A program made the translations under genes and the position numbers. The notes under the pieces were generated by a model, which worked only from the letters and a program-made list of their open reading frames with translations, did not search any database and was not told the DNA's origin. From assembly GCA_022712315.1 (NCBI GenBank), contig JALAGS010000151.1:1-64000 (forward strand): a DNA stretch of 64,000 nt. Reading direction: 5' to 3'. Within the stretch, counting starts at the first letter, position 1. Each line of letters starts with the position of its first letter. Below, one piece after another: positions 43,876 to 54,655 of the stretch. Source of the stretch: Sphingobacterium sp. GTDB lineage: Bacteria > Bacteroidota > Bacteroidia > Sphingobacteriales > Sphingobacteriaceae.

Positions 43876-46800
43876 TTAATTGCTGCTTTCTTTGATACCA
43901 AATTTTTCTACATAGGTACGTGGACTCTCTTTATAGAATTTCTTGAATGTTTTGCTAAAATACTTTGGATCGTTAAATCCGATCTGATAAGCGACCTCGC
44001 TGATGCTCAAACCAGTGTCGTTCACCAAAATATAGGCAGCCTTCTTCAGACGCACCATATTAATAAATTCAATCAGGTTCAGTCCAGTCTGCTGCTTAAT
44101 CTTGCGATACAACACCGAGCGGCTTACACCGATCGCTTTTGTGAGATCCTGCACACCAAAATCTTCGCAGCCTAGATTTTCCTCCACAATCTTCAGTACC
44201 TGATCCAGGAAACGGGTTCTTTCGGGCAAATCTGATCCTTGTGCACCGAGTAGATAATCCTGCACAAATTTCTCCTCCAAGCGTTTTCGCGTTTGTATGA
44301 TGTTTGAAATTTTTTGAATCAGGTGCGGCATGCTAAAGGGTTTTGTAATATAGTCATCCGTACCGATTTCAAATGCCTCTGTTATATAGGGATCAGCCGT
44401 CCGGGCCGTCAAAAGAATCACTGGAATATGATTTGAACTGCTATCGTTTTTAATCCGCTGCAATAGTGTGATTCCGTCACAGTTAGGCATGGTGACATCC
44501 GAAATAATAATATCAGGCTGTCGGCTTTGTACCAATTCCAAGGCCTCATTACCATCATTAGCCTCTAGAACAATGTATTTCTTTCTTAAATTTTCACATA
44601 GAAAACACCGGAGCTCCACATTGTCCTCGGCAACAAGTATGACAGGTTTGTCTTCATCGGCAACAGGACTCTCCACTGCTGTTTCTCTACATTCAGCATT
44701 TGAAATAAGAGCGTCTGCTGCGTCTGTATTTACAGCCACCGCAGTAGCGTCTAGGGCCAATAGATCTTCGATCACCATATCCCTTTGCGGCAGGCTGATC
44801 CGAAATACCGTATTGAAGTCGGCCGGATCATGTGCCATATTACTTTCAACAGTGAGTGTTCCACCGTGTAAATTGATAATTGAACGGGAAAGCGCCAAAC
44901 CTATCCCACCACTGGTTGCCGACAGTCCTTTTGCATTGGCTTGATAAAACTGTTCAAATACAAAAGGTATATCTTTTGCCGGAATCCCACGTCCGGAGTC
45001 CCACACGGAAACAAGCAATCTCTCCAGTTCTCCTACCCCTTCCACGGCAACCTGTATCATTATTTTGCCACCATTGTCTGTGAATTTAAAAGCGTTATAG
45101 ATCAAATTGACAAGAACTTTTTCAAATTGTTCGGGATCTAAACCCGCCACATAATCATCGCTTACCTTATTGTCAAGAAAGAACTGAATATTATTTTTCT
45201 CAGCAATAAAGTGGAAATTCGAGAGAATGTTTTCCAGATACGTAGCAACGTGAACCTTCTGGCAAAACAATTTCATCTTGCCACCTTCATGTTTTCTGAA
45301 ATCAAGCAGCTGGTTGACCAGGTTCATCAACCGATCTGCATTTCGCGTTGCATAACCTAGATGCTCCTGTGCGTAGGCTGAAAGCGAGCGATCGCCCTTT
45401 AATTGATTTAAGGGACCAATGATGAGTGAGAGTGGCGTACGGAATTCATGGGAAATATTGGTAAAGAAATTCAGTTTCGCTTCATGAAGCTCCTCTTGTT
45501 TTTCAGCATCCAGCTGCTGAATCAAAAGATCTCTTTTCAATTTATTCCGACCATGGAAAAAGCGGACAACCAAAAAGACAGCCCCTGCAAAAAGAAGAAA
45601 ATAGCAGCTATAGGCCCACCAGGTTTTCCAGGGGGCAGGCAGTACTTTAATCTTTAAAACTGTTGCTTTTTCATTCCAAACCCCATCGTTATTGGTACCC
45701 TTCACCCAAAGCTCGTAAGTGCCCGGATCTAAATTGGTATAGGTCGCAACAGGATTGCTCACATAATTCCATTCCTGGTCGAAGCCCTTTAGGTAATAAG
45801 CATACTGATTTTTCTCAGGATGGACATAATTCAGCACACTGAATTCGAGACTAAAAACATTCTGATTGTGATCGAGCACCAATTCATCCATCAGGGATAT
45901 ATCTTTCTGGATAACACCATCAAGGCCGGGACGGACCGTTTTATTGAACAGCTTCAAATCAGTAAATCGAATGGGCGGAATGTAATTATTGACACTTAAA
46001 CTGTCCGGATTAAAAAGCGTAAATCCCGAAAAACTTCCAAAAGCAAGTTTTCCGTCCCGCAACATCGCAGCTGCATTCTGTATATATTCATTACCGGGCA
46101 GCCCGTCGATTTTGGTATAGGTACGTACATTGCCAGACTGGGGATCGAAACAGGAGATACCGGTATTTGTACTCAGCCACAATTTATTTTTCAGATCACT
46201 CAGAATAGCAAACACGTTGTTGATCGGTAATCCATTCCGCTCATTATACCTTTTGAACGCTTTCTTTTCGGGGAGATAGCGATTTAACCCGCCCATATAA
46301 GTACCGATCCAAATTTGTCCTTTTCGATCCTCATGGATGCTCACGATATCATTTCCACTAATGGAAAGCGAATCTTTCTTGTCATTTAGAAAGGAAACAA
46401 ATTTATCGGTCCCTGCTAATTTAAGATTCAATCCATTTGAAGTACCGATCCATAGATTACCCTTTGAATCCTCCAATAATGCCCGCACCATATTCGAGCT
46501 TAATTGCTTCTTTGCAACATCAAATGTCTGAAAAGATCCTGTTTTTTGATTTTTACGGAGCACCTGTAACCCGCCACCAAAAGTGCCTATCCACATGTCA
46601 CCATGACGATCCTCCAGGATGGCATAAACATTATTATTCGCCAGCCCATTGCTATTATTAGGGTCAAAGCGAAAATGTTCGTATCCCTGCTGCCCCTTCC
46701 GTCTTAAATTCAACCCACCATCATAGGTCCCTACCCATAGATTCCCTTCCCTATCCAGACAGATAGACTTCACGTTATTGTGGCTTAAGCCATTCAGGTT

Positions 46801-48051
46801 ATTTTTATCGTGACGTTCACTAAAAAACGAATTCGTACGCCGATTAAAATAATTCAGTCCCCCACCCTCAGTTCCAATCACAAGTTCGCCCATCGCGTTT
46901 TCAACAAAGGCACTGACCACATTGTAACTTAAACCATTCCGTTTAGACTGATGGGTAAAATTTTGAAAATTAGGTATATCCTTATCATAGATATTGACAC
47001 CACCAAAATAAGTTCCAATCCAAACAGATCCCCGCTTGTCCTGAAATATTGGACGAATGGAATTATTACTTAAGCTATTGGGATTTCCATCGTCGGCCTG
47101 AATAAAAAGCAATTTTCCATTTTGATAGACATATAGACCATTGAATGTTCCGATCCAGATCTTTCCGTCATCCGTTTTCTTTAAAGACCGTACATCCTGG
47201 CTGGCTAAACCGGTATGATTGCTATCTTCTGTTAACGAGGATATTTGGCCTGTATTCTCATTGATAATCCGGATGCCATTATATTTCGTTCCTACCCAAA
47301 ATACACCCGGACTAACTTCCAGTACAGATTGAAACCGTTGATTAACTTTATTATCGGCCGATTTTTCCTTAAAATAGGTCCGTAAAACCTTTAAGCTATT
47401 TCCATCTTTCGATGCGGCCTGCATCAATACAATGGCATCATCTGTACAGAACCAAAGCCGCTTTCTTCGATCCTCATAAATAGTCCGAAAGTTACGGTAG
47501 TATTCTTTTCCCTGGCTTCTTTCCACGGTGATCTCATTGAAGACCAATTCAGCTTCGAGGTGCCTTCCCTCCTTAATTTTATACAGGCCTATATTTGTCG
47601 CAATCCAGATCTTTCCGTTGGAGTCCTGAAAAATCTGATGCACATTGACATCCATTTTTCCACTGCTGCTTTCCACTGTAGGCAGCGGAATGCGGGTAAA
47701 ATTATCAGACTCACGATTATATAAATTCAGGCCAGTCATGGTGCCTATCCAAAGCCGCATTTTCTTATCTTCCGTAATCGCCTGAATAAAGTTGTGCTCC
47801 AGGGAAAGACTATCCTGCGGATTGCTTCGATAGATTGTAAACTTTCGGGCGTCATATTTATTTAAGCCGTCGCGGGTACCGATCCACATAAAACCCAAAT
47901 GATCTTGGGCTATGGCGAAAACACTTCCCTGAGACAGACCTTCGTTGACGTCCAAATGTAAAAAACGGTAGTTTTTTTCCTGTGCATGCAAAACAGAAAG
48001 CAAGGCTATCGCACAGCAAAAACAGCGCATAAAAAGACGTACTGGCATCAT
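43876..48051 (-). CDS. Hybrid two-component system regulator (HTCS) of the adjacent PUL
   Basis: A 1391-residue one-protein two-component system. Signal peptide (about 1-23), then about fourteen Reg_prop beta-propeller repeats (WIGT...GLN motifs) making the periplasmic sensor, a Y_Y_Y domain (about 700-770), a membrane helix (about 800), and a histidine kinase with His868 in NISHEFRTPL. A HATPase follows, then a receiver domain with Asp1185 in IIISDVTMPNCDG, and a C-terminal AraC-type HTH (about 1290-1391). HTCS proteins sense oligosaccharides in the periplasm and switch on the neighbouring polysaccharide locus. It is 62 bp downstream of the GH88-fusion gene in the same direction, so it can be read from the PUL transcript, giving positive feedback. 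Confidence 0.95.
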   Translation of the reverse strand: MMPVRLFMRCFCCAIALLSVLHAQEKNYRFLHLDVNEGLSQGSVFAIAQDHLGFMWIGTRDGLNKYDARKFTIYRSNPQDSLSLEHNFIQAITEDKKMRLWIGTMTGLNLYNRESDNFTRIPLPTVESSSGKMDVNVHQIFQDSNGKIWIATNIGLYKIKEGRHLEAELVFNEITVERSQGKEYYRNFRTIYEDRRKRLWFCTDDAIVLMQAASKDGNSLKVLRTYFKEKSADNKVNQRFQSVLEVSPGVFWVGTKYNGIRIINENTGQISSLTEDSNHTGLASQDVRSLKKTDDGKIWIGTFNGLYVYQNGKLLFIQADDGNPNSLSNNSIRPIFQDKRGSVWIGTYFGGVNIYDKDIPNFQNFTHQSKRNGLSYNVVSAFVENAMGELVIGTEGGGLNYFNRRTNSFFSERHDKNNLNGLSHNNVKSICLDREGNLWVGTYDGGLNLRRKGQQGYEHFRFDPNNSNGLANNNVYAILEDRHGDMWIGTFGGGLQVLRKNQKTGSFQTFDVAKKQLSSNMVRALLEDSKGNLWIGTSNGLNLKLAGTDKFVSFLNDKKDSLSISGNDIVSIHEDRKGQIWIGTYMGGLNRYLPEKKAFKRYNERNGLPINNVFAILSDLKNKLWLSTNTGISCFDPQSGNVRTYTKIDGLPGNEYIQNAAAMLRDGKLAFGSFSGFTLFNPDSLSVNNYIPPIRFTDLKLFNKTVRPGLDGVIQKDISLMDELVLDHNQNVFSLEFSVLNYVHPEKNQYAYYLKGFDQEWNYVSNPVATYTNLDPGTYELWVKGTNNDGVWNEKATVLKIKVLPAPWKTWWAYSCYFLLFAGAVFLVVRFFHGRNKLKRDLLIQQLDAEKQEELHEAKLNFFTNISHEFRTPLSLIIGPLNQLKGDRSLSAYAQEHLGYATRNADRLMNLVNQLLDFRKHEGGKMKLFCQKVHVATYLENILSNFHFIAEKNNIQFFLDNKVSDDYVAGLDPEQFEKVLVNLIYNAFKFTDNGGKIMIQVAVEGVGELERLLVSVWDSGRGIPAKDIPFVFEQFYQANAKGLSATSGGIGLALSRSIINLHGGTLTVESNMAHDPADFNTVFRISLPQRDMVIEDLLALDATAVAVNTDAADALISNAECRETAVESPVADEDKPVILVAEDNVELRCFLCENLRKKYIVLEANDGNEALELVQSRQPDIIISDVTMPNCDGITLLQRIKNDSSSNHIPVILLTARTADPYITEAFEIGTDDYITKPFSMPHLIQKISNIIQTRKRLEEKFVQDYLLGAQGSDLPERTRFLDQVLKIVEENLGCEDFGVQDLTKAIGVSRSVLYRKIKQQTGLNLIEFINMVRLKKAAYILVNDTGLSISEVAYQIGFNDPKYFSKTFKKFYKESPRTYVEKFGIKESSN

Positions 48052-48113
48052 AAGGTATATAATTGAAATGGAAGATAAAAGTAATCATTCCATTTAATAA
48101 ACACGAAGAGGAA

Positions 48114-50813
48114 TCACTTTAATCGATCATTTAATTGTTGCTCATAAAGTGATCCTATCGACATTTTTCTATTTTGATTTTCCCAATAACCGGTATTTCT
48201 ATTTTTCAGCCTTCCAGCGCTTTTTTCACCTTTTACCCCTATTGCAAAGTTTTGTCCGGAAACCCATGGTTTTTGTACGGCAGCACTTTTGACTTTGCAA
48301 TTCCATAAGACTTGTGTCACTCCGGCCCAGCCATGTCCACTCCCCCAGTTACCTCGATCCTGCACATTAATTTCACCATCCGTTACAATCTCATCGTAGA
48401 GCGTTCCAACGGCCCACCGATGGTGCGGACCGATATCGGCATGTGTTCTCTGCGCACTGGAATGGCTAAAAACGTTCGGTCCAAGGGTCCTTGCGCCCGT
48501 TACGTAATCATGCCGGCCTTCCGTCGTATAAAGTTCTTTAAATAAATTAAGCTGACCATCGTTATTGAATGAATACCTACGCCCCCCTGTAATCTGAGAT
48601 TTTCCATCGAGGCATTTTGATGTCGTCACGGTAACTTGTTTGGCAAGAGCCCCAAGACTCACAGCGGCATAACCAAAATAGCGGGCGGTGATATTTCTGA
48701 CCCAGGCGTTCTCTATTTTATCCATTTCAACAGCTATCCAGCCATGATTCTCGTCGTCATCACTTACAAAATCAGATTCGAAACGTATATTTTCGATCCC
48801 AACTTCGCTTATACGCCCCCCAAAGGTGTAAGGAATGACGGACACTTTTCCATACTTCGGATCAATCGCCATCACTAAGGGATTATCAAAAAATACGGAA
48901 TCGCCTTTAATAGCCAAAATCGTACGTTCAAAATTCAATTTGTATTCTCGCGCTGTCCACTGCTTTGTACCTTCTCTTTTTTCGATTTGATTCATCTGAA
49001 GTGCCTCGATCCAGGCATCATTCATTTCATAAGAAAGTAGTATTTGATCACCGGCTTTCAGCATGTTATGCTGATCGACAAGAACATATTGAGCACCGAC
49101 AGGCACATAGCCTGCTTTAACAGACTGTTTTCTAGTCAGGTCTTCGGTATAGGTACCCATTCCTGAGATCTTTAATAAACTTCGTTGATGTGAGCTCGTT
49201 GCTTTAAGCAAAGTTTGCCCCTCGGCATCCCCCTCACCTCTCAGCACCACACCACTGGCATGAATTTCCAAGTTTCCAGGTATCTCGTAAATTCCTTTTC
49301 TTAGCAAAACAGCACCTCTATAACCACTTTTATCAAGCGGTTTTGCCGATACAGCATCAATTGCTTCCTGGATGACCTGCTGGTCGTGACCAGTTCCTGA
49401 AGGCTTCACCGCTACAACAACAGGTATATCGGGCAGCTTTTTATCCCCCTGATGATAGCCTACATGACTAAAATCTGGGATAATATTCCCTTGGGCATCA
49501 GGAAAGTAAACCAGCTTTCCAGCTGGATTTTTCCTGACCAGATCCGATTGCACTTTTCCTGACTGTAGCTCTTCTTGCCGGTGCAATGCTTCCAAAAAAT
49601 AATAATCTGCGTAACTCAAGGGTTTATCCACTTCAGCATTGGAAGGTTTTGATCCTGTACTGTGCAACAATATAAAACCTTTATTCTTATTTGGTGCCGA
49701 CATGTAGCCGTCTATCAGGTTAGACAATATGGTCTGTGCCTTCATCAGATAATCTTTACCCTGATTGCTAAAAGTACTTAATTCCAAAAGTCCCGATGCA
49801 ATTACTGCCGCTGCCGATACATCACGAGGTTCATTTGGAATATTGGGCGCATTGAAATCCCAGTAAGGGATCAGGTCTTTCGGCATATGGGGGTGCGTGA
49901 ATAGCCAATGTGCAACTTTTTCAGCTTGCTGTAAATATTTGGGATCTCCCGTTTCTCTGTAACACATGGTATAGCCATACAGTGCCCAGGCTTCGCCGCG
50001 GGACCAGGTAGATTCATCGCTCAGACCCTGATGTGTATTTCTGTGCTGCACAGCGCCAGTTTTCGGATTATAATCGATCACGTGATAGGTACTGTAATCG
50101 GGTCTGAAATGATTTTTGAGCGTCGTGTTGGCATGGCTCACGGCAATATGGTAATACGTTGAGTCACCTGTTAGCCTGGTTGCTTCAAACAGCAGTTCTA
50201 GATTAAGCATATTATCAATGATAACCGGAAAATCCCAGCGGTGGCTATTGTGATCCCAAGAACGTATACAGCCGACAGTCGGATTAAAGCGTGTTGCCAG
50301 CGTTTTGGCCGCCTGAACAATCACGTCCCGATAGTGTGGATCTGCAGTTAACCGGTAACCATTTCCAACGCTGCAATAGATCTTAAAGCCCATATCATGG
50401 GTCTTTCCATTAAATTGTTCCGCTTCTATCGACCTAGTTGTTTCAGAAGCCAGCTCTTTCCATTTGCCCTTTCCGGTTTTTTCGTAGAGATACCATAGCA
50501 CACCAGGAAAGAAACCGCTGGTCCAGTCGCCCCTTTTTACGGCCACCAATTGATTATTTTCAGAAAGCGTCCGTGGAGAAACCAATAATGAATCGCTTTT
50601 TTTCAATAGCTGCAATTCCTGATAAAGGAGCTGAGATTGTTGATCGGCGAAGCTCCAGGCTTTTTGCAGCTGCTTTGGACGCTGTGCCTCTGCATAGTGA
50701 AAAGTGCACAAAACTCCGATCAAAACAATTGTTTTGGCAATAGATGGCTTTTTAAAATTACGAAAGCGCAAAAAGAGGGTATATCTTCGCAAAGACGTAG
50801 CATTAACATTCAT
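48114..50813 (-). CDS. Two-domain enzyme: GH88 unsaturated glucuronyl hydrolase fused to a beta-helix domain
   Basis: An 899-residue exported protein (signal to about AEAQ, residue 44). The first half (about 45-430) is a GH88-type alpha/alpha barrel with RGDWTSGFFPGVLW, the catalytic Asp in KTHDMGFKI and the second Asp in VIIDNMLNLELL. GH88 removes unsaturated uronic acid left by lyases. The second half (about 470-880) is a pectate-lyase-superfamily-like right-handed beta-helix (DQQVIQEAIDAV, GVVLRGEG, GIENIRFESDF). Its catalytic class is not clear to me. The fusion implies coupled release and trimming of one substrate. It is the last enzyme of the PUL, before HTCS. Confidence 0.82.
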   Translation of the reverse strand: MNVNATSLRRYTLFLRFRNFKKPSIAKTIVLIGVLCTFHYAEAQRPKQLQKAWSFADQQSQLLYQELQLLKKSDSLLVSPRTLSENNQLVAVKRGDWTSGFFPGVLWYLYEKTGKGKWKELASETTRSIEAEQFNGKTHDMGFKIYCSVGNGYRLTADPHYRDVIVQAAKTLATRFNPTVGCIRSWDHNSHRWDFPVIIDNMLNLELLFEATRLTGDSTYYHIAVSHANTTLKNHFRPDYSTYHVIDYNPKTGAVQHRNTHQGLSDESTWSRGEAWALYGYTMCYRETGDPKYLQQAEKVAHWLFTHPHMPKDLIPYWDFNAPNIPNEPRDVSAAAVIASGLLELSTFSNQGKDYLMKAQTILSNLIDGYMSAPNKNKGFILLHSTGSKPSNAEVDKPLSYADYYFLEALHRQEELQSGKVQSDLVRKNPAGKLVYFPDAQGNIIPDFSHVGYHQGDKKLPDIPVVVAVKPSGTGHDQQVIQEAIDAVSAKPLDKSGYRGAVLLRKGIYEIPGNLEIHASGVVLRGEGDAEGQTLLKATSSHQRSLLKISGMGTYTEDLTRKQSVKAGYVPVGAQYVLVDQHNMLKAGDQILLSYEMNDAWIEALQMNQIEKREGTKQWTAREYKLNFERTILAIKGDSVFFDNPLVMAIDPKYGKVSVIPYTFGGRISEVGIENIRFESDFVSDDDENHGWIAVEMDKIENAWVRNITARYFGYAAVSLGALAKQVTVTTSKCLDGKSQITGGRRYSFNNDGQLNLFKELYTTEGRHDYVTGARTLGPNVFSHSSAQRTHADIGPHHRWAVGTLYDEIVTDGEINVQDRGNWGSGHGWAGVTQVLWNCKVKSAAVQKPWVSGQNFAIGVKGEKSAGRLKNRNTGYWENQNRKMSIGSLYEQQLNDRLK

Positions 50814-50872
50814 GTTATCTGTAGGTTTTTAAGGTGAACTGGTTAAATTATTTGATCAGGAGACAAGGAAAA

Positions 50873-52060
50873 TCACAACCATATCAGCGGGTTGCGAATG
50901 GGCAAATTGCGGATCACCTCATCCTCTTGTGGGTCATGATCGAGGTCGATCCAGAGCTGCAGGTAATCTTTATTCCGGAAGGCTGCTGCCGAAAATACAA
51001 GTGCCGGATGCGCAATCGGCCACTGCTCCCAATACATGACATCTTTCTGATAAGGCCATTTCTGTTTATCTGCAATATAGGGAATCATAAAATCGACTCC
51101 TTTTTGTATAGTACGTCCATCGGGTAGTGCATACTGCCAAAGGGATTTATTAGTCTTAGAAAGAATCTGGCAGATCATGGTCATCGCATCCAGATTGAAC
51201 AGCGAATAGCCATAGGGTTTTGTACGCTGCAGCTCTCTCGGGAAACTCCCGTTGCTTTCCATTTGATTCGGCAGCAATACATGTTCATAGCGATCCGCAC
51301 ATTTATTGAGCAACAGGGTATCTTGTACCAAACTTGAAAATGCGGCAACCTGCATCACCCAACAGGTGCCGTGATTATTGGCCGCGTTCATCTCGTCCAT
51401 CCCATATTGATGCGATGTTAACCAGCGTAAATAGGCCGCAAACCAGCGATGTATGGCTTCCTTGGCCGATGCGGGAAAGTTCGGATCATTTTCAAATATC
51501 TTTACGCCCTGCGCCACCTCCATCAGATGAATGGTATCAATGATACCTATACCTCGCCCTGTAAAACGTCCTTGTATAGCCTGCGCATAAAGAAGATTGG
51601 GATTCATCATGGTCTCTGCATCCACAAACCAAGCCTTTAAATGGCGAAGCGCCTGCTCTACATATTTTTTGTCGGGGTTCAAACGATAAGCTGAGGCCAG
51701 TGCACCCACAATTCTGCTGAACCGGATCATCGCTTTCCGATGTTCGACGAAATTAGCCGGATTGCTCATACCATCCCTTTGTATATAGGGGGCAGCGGGA
51801 TCTTTGGGATCGGGCCACCAATAATCGCCCTCGGAATAAAAATCATGTATACCACCGGTACTCCGAACGGCTCTGTAAGCAGTCACCGTCAATGGTTTCT
51901 GCTTCATCGCCCATTTCGACTGCTTTGTAATAACGGGACGCAGCACATGGATAATCTCCTGATCAAAAACAGCTTCTTTACCTTTAGCCTTCAGTAATAT
52001 TGGGGAAATTATGATCCCAAGAAGACAGCTTACAATGCTAACAATTGATGTTGATTTCAT
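50873..52060 (-). CDS. Alginate-lyase-superfamily polysaccharide lyase
   Basis: A 395-residue exported alpha-toroid protein (signal about 1-25) of the alginate_lyase Pfam type, which covers PL5 alginate lyases and PL38-like glucuronan lyases. The catalytic Asn-His pair is in MNAANNHGTCW (about 233-243), with Arg and Tyr in FPRELQRTKPYGYSL. It should cleave a uronic-acid-containing chain by beta-elimination, leaving an unsaturated end for the GH88 domain of the next gene. It is 17 bp after the GH95 gene. The actual uronate is undetermined. Confidence 0.82.
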   Translation of the reverse strand: MKSTSIVSIVSCLLGIIISPILLKAKGKEAVFDQEIIHVLRPVITKQSKWAMKQKPLTVTAYRAVRSTGGIHDFYSEGDYWWPDPKDPAAPYIQRDGMSNPANFVEHRKAMIRFSRIVGALASAYRLNPDKKYVEQALRHLKAWFVDAETMMNPNLLYAQAIQGRFTGRGIGIIDTIHLMEVAQGVKIFENDPNFPASAKEAIHRWFAAYLRWLTSHQYGMDEMNAANNHGTCWVMQVAAFSSLVQDTLLLNKCADRYEHVLLPNQMESNGSFPRELQRTKPYGYSLFNLDAMTMICQILSKTNKSLWQYALPDGRTIQKGVDFMIPYIADKQKWPYQKDVMYWEQWPIAHPALVFSAAAFRNKDYLQLWIDLDHDPQEDEVIRNLPIRNPLIWL

Positions 52061-52077
52061 TTTTCCTCGATTTTGAT

Positions 52078-54648
52078 TTATAGGGGAACAATCCGATACC
52101 GCTTACCTTTTACCGTCTCAAATTGCACTTCGAACGTTTTCGTCGATCCTAACGATGGCAATTTGGACGGGTCCGCTATAGTAGACGGCAGCTGTTCCGG
52201 CTTGTATAGCAGGGCATTTTCTATTACAGTGTCTGGATTGGATTCGATGCCGACAACTTTAACGGGCAGCGGTGTGCGCAAACGGCAGACACCACCGATA
52301 TTGGACACGATAGCTGCTTCGGTCAGCGTCTTATTTTTCCAGGTCATATCGACAGTAAAGTTTCCTCTGGCCTTAATCCCTTTAATTGTGCCGGCAGCCC
52401 ATTCATCCGGTAAAGCCGGCAATAAATGAACGGCACCATCATGACTTTGCAGCAGCATCTCTGTCATTCCTGCCGTAGCACCGAAGTTACCGTCAATTTG
52501 AAAAGGTGGATGGGCATCAAAAAGATTCGGATACGCTCCCCCATCGCTCATCTGCGCACGATCCAATTTAGGATCGATAAAATTTAAGGCATCCTGAAGG
52601 ATTTTATAAGCGTGATTTCCATCTTGAAGCCTTGCCCACCAATTTGTCTTCCAGGCCATCGACCAGCCGGTACTGACATCGCCTCTTAAAAGCAATGAAC
52701 GCTTGGAGGCTGCAGCCAAAGCTTTGTTTTCTGCCAAGCTGATCTGATTGCCCGGATACAGTCCAAAAAGATGAGAAATATGGCGATGCTGATCTTTCGG
52801 ATCATCCCAGTCTTTAAACCACTCTTGTAACTGCCCATATTGACCTACCTGATAGGGATAAAGCTTTTCCTTCGCCTGTTCTAAAGCTGATCTAAACTCG
52901 GGGTCAACCTGCAGGATATTACAGGAGCGGATAACAGCTGTAAAGAGCTCACGAATGATTGCCATATCCATTGTAGAAGCCATGGTCAACTGGTATTCTT
53001 TGCCCGCTATTTTAACCGTATTTTCAGGCGAAGTAGAGGGGTTCGTGATCAAATATTTATTTTCGGGATCCGCGATCAGCCATTGCAGCATAAATTGGGC
53101 CGCACCCTTCATCAAGGGATAGGCTTTCTCCTTCAAGAAAGTCCGGTCGCCCGTAAAGCGGTAGTGCTCCCAGAGATGTGTGCTCAACCATGCACCCGCC
53201 ATAGGCCAGGCCGACCAGCGCGGCATTCCTTTGGGATCCCAGTCATATCCCCCCGGCGGGGAAGTTTTGGCCCAGAGATCGGAATTATGGTGAACAACCC
53301 AACCTTGATTTATATTATAATTTATCGATGCAGTTTTAGCCCCATTGATGGCCAGCTCATTCATAAAATCAAACAGAGGTTGATGACATTCCGCAAGATT
53401 GGTATTCTCCGCTAGCCAATAATTCATCTCTGTATTGATATTGGTCGTATAATTACTACCCCAGGGCGGCTGTACATGATCGTTCCAAATACCCTGTAAA
53501 TTGGCAGGCCTTCCACCTTGCCTCGAACTGGCAATCAGCAGATATCGGCCATAATGATAATACAGTGTCAAAAGTCCCAGATCTGCTTTTCCGTTGGAAA
53601 ACTGCATGATACGCTGGTCTGTCGGCAATTTATCGTGAGGCGAACTGCCATTCAGCTCAAAAGCAACGCGATTGAATAGCGCCTGATAGTCTTTTTGATG
53701 ACTTGAAGACAAGGTCTGAGAACTCTTTTTTGAGACGTTATTCGAAAGATTTTTTGCGAGCAACCGGGCATCTTTCCCCTCCCGGCTCGGTGATTTATCA
53801 AAACCGTTAAAACTTGTCGCTTCCGTCAAAAATAAAAGCACCTCGTCAGCACCTACGATTTTAAGCTTATCCTGATCTTTTTGAACCCTGCCACCGGTTG
53901 TTTTTACCCTTACTTGCATCACAAAGCTCATCCCTTTTCCGTTAATGCTATCATACACCACTTGCTGGGGTTCATAATCTCTATTCGCCACAAAACTGGG
54001 GGCTTTTCCAACAAGGACCAGCTGATTATCGCCCTCGGCCGAAACATGATAATTAAGCTTACTAGTCAGGGAAAGATCTAATGTAATTGATTTTTTCCGG
54101 TCTGCTTTCAATAGAACAACCAAGGCTTTGTCGGGAAAGCTGATAAAACTCTCCCGTTGATATTGAACGCCTTCGTAGGAATAGCTGACCAGGTTAATCG
54201 CCCGCTCGAGATCCAGCTCGCGTTTATAATCTTTAACCTTTTTTTCATCCTGATGAAAATCCAGCCAGAGATCTCCCATCGGCAGATAGCGCGCCGAATA
54301 TGGTCCCTGCATTTTCTTCCAGAGAACGGCTGCATCCTCATACTTTCCGGCAAAAATAGCTTCGCGCACTTGAGGTAGGATCTGAGGGCCCTTTGGATTA
54401 TTGCCCGCATCGGGTTCACCCGACCACAACGTATTATCGTTAATCTGGAACCTATCTTTACGCACCCCACCAAAGACCATGGCTCCTGTTGTGCCATTAC
54501 CGAGCGGCAGCGCCTCTTCCCAAAGCGAAGCCGGCTGATTATACCAAAGCTTTAGCTGCTGCGAATTGCTTTGTGCGCGGCAGGGCGAAATCGCCCCTAG
54601 TACGCCAAGCAGTAAAAAGAGATTCAAATGATTCGTTACTTTTAACAT
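52078..54648 (-). CDS. GH95 family alpha-L-fucosidase/alpha-L-galactosidase
   Basis: An 856-residue exported glycosidase (signal to about PCRAQ, residue 26). The GH95 N-terminal domain starts [19 protein letters not shown]. The catalytic region has [11 protein letters not shown] (the paired Asn residues) and [13 protein letters not shown] (general-acid-assisting Asp), with [15 protein letters not shown] between. GH95 enzymes remove alpha-1,2-linked L-fucose, and some remove L-galactose. It lies 7 bp after the GH2 gene. With GH29 in the same operon, the target glycan is very likely fucosylated. Confidence 0.92.
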   Translation of the reverse strand: MLKVTNHLNLFLLLGVLGAISPCRAQSNSQQLKLWYNQPASLWEEALPLGNGTTGAMVFGGVRKDRFQINDNTLWSGEPDAGNNPKGPQILPQVREAIFAGKYEDAAVLWKKMQGPYSARYLPMGDLWLDFHQDEKKVKDYKRELDLERAINLVSYSYEGVQYQRESFISFPDKALVVLLKADRKKSITLDLSLTSKLNYHVSAEGDNQLVLVGKAPSFVANRDYEPQQVVYDSINGKGMSFVMQVRVKTTGGRVQKDQDKLKIVGADEVLLFLTEATSFNGFDKSPSREGKDARLLAKNLSNNVSKKSSQTLSSSHQKDYQALFNRVAFELNGSSPHDKLPTDQRIMQFSNGKADLGLLTLYYHYGRYLLIASSRQGGRPANLQGIWNDHVQPPWGSNYTTNINTEMNYWLAENTNLAECHQPLFDFMNELAINGAKTASINYNINQGWVVHHNSDLWAKTSPPGGYDWDPKGMPRWSAWPMAGAWLSTHLWEHYRFTGDRTFLKEKAYPLMKGAAQFMLQWLIADPENKYLITNPSTSPENTVKIAGKEYQLTMASTMDMAIIRELFTAVIRSCNILQVDPEFRSALEQAKEKLYPYQVGQYGQLQEWFKDWDDPKDQHRHISHLFGLYPGNQISLAENKALAAASKRSLLLRGDVSTGWSMAWKTNWWARLQDGNHAYKILQDALNFIDPKLDRAQMSDGGAYPNLFDAHPPFQIDGNFGATAGMTEMLLQSHDGAVHLLPALPDEWAAGTIKGIKARGNFTVDMTWKNKTLTEAAIVSNIGGVCRLRTPLPVKVVGIESNPDTVIENALLYKPEQLPSTIADPSKLPSLGSTKTFEVQFETVKGKRYRIVPL

Positions 54649-54655
54649 CTTGTAC

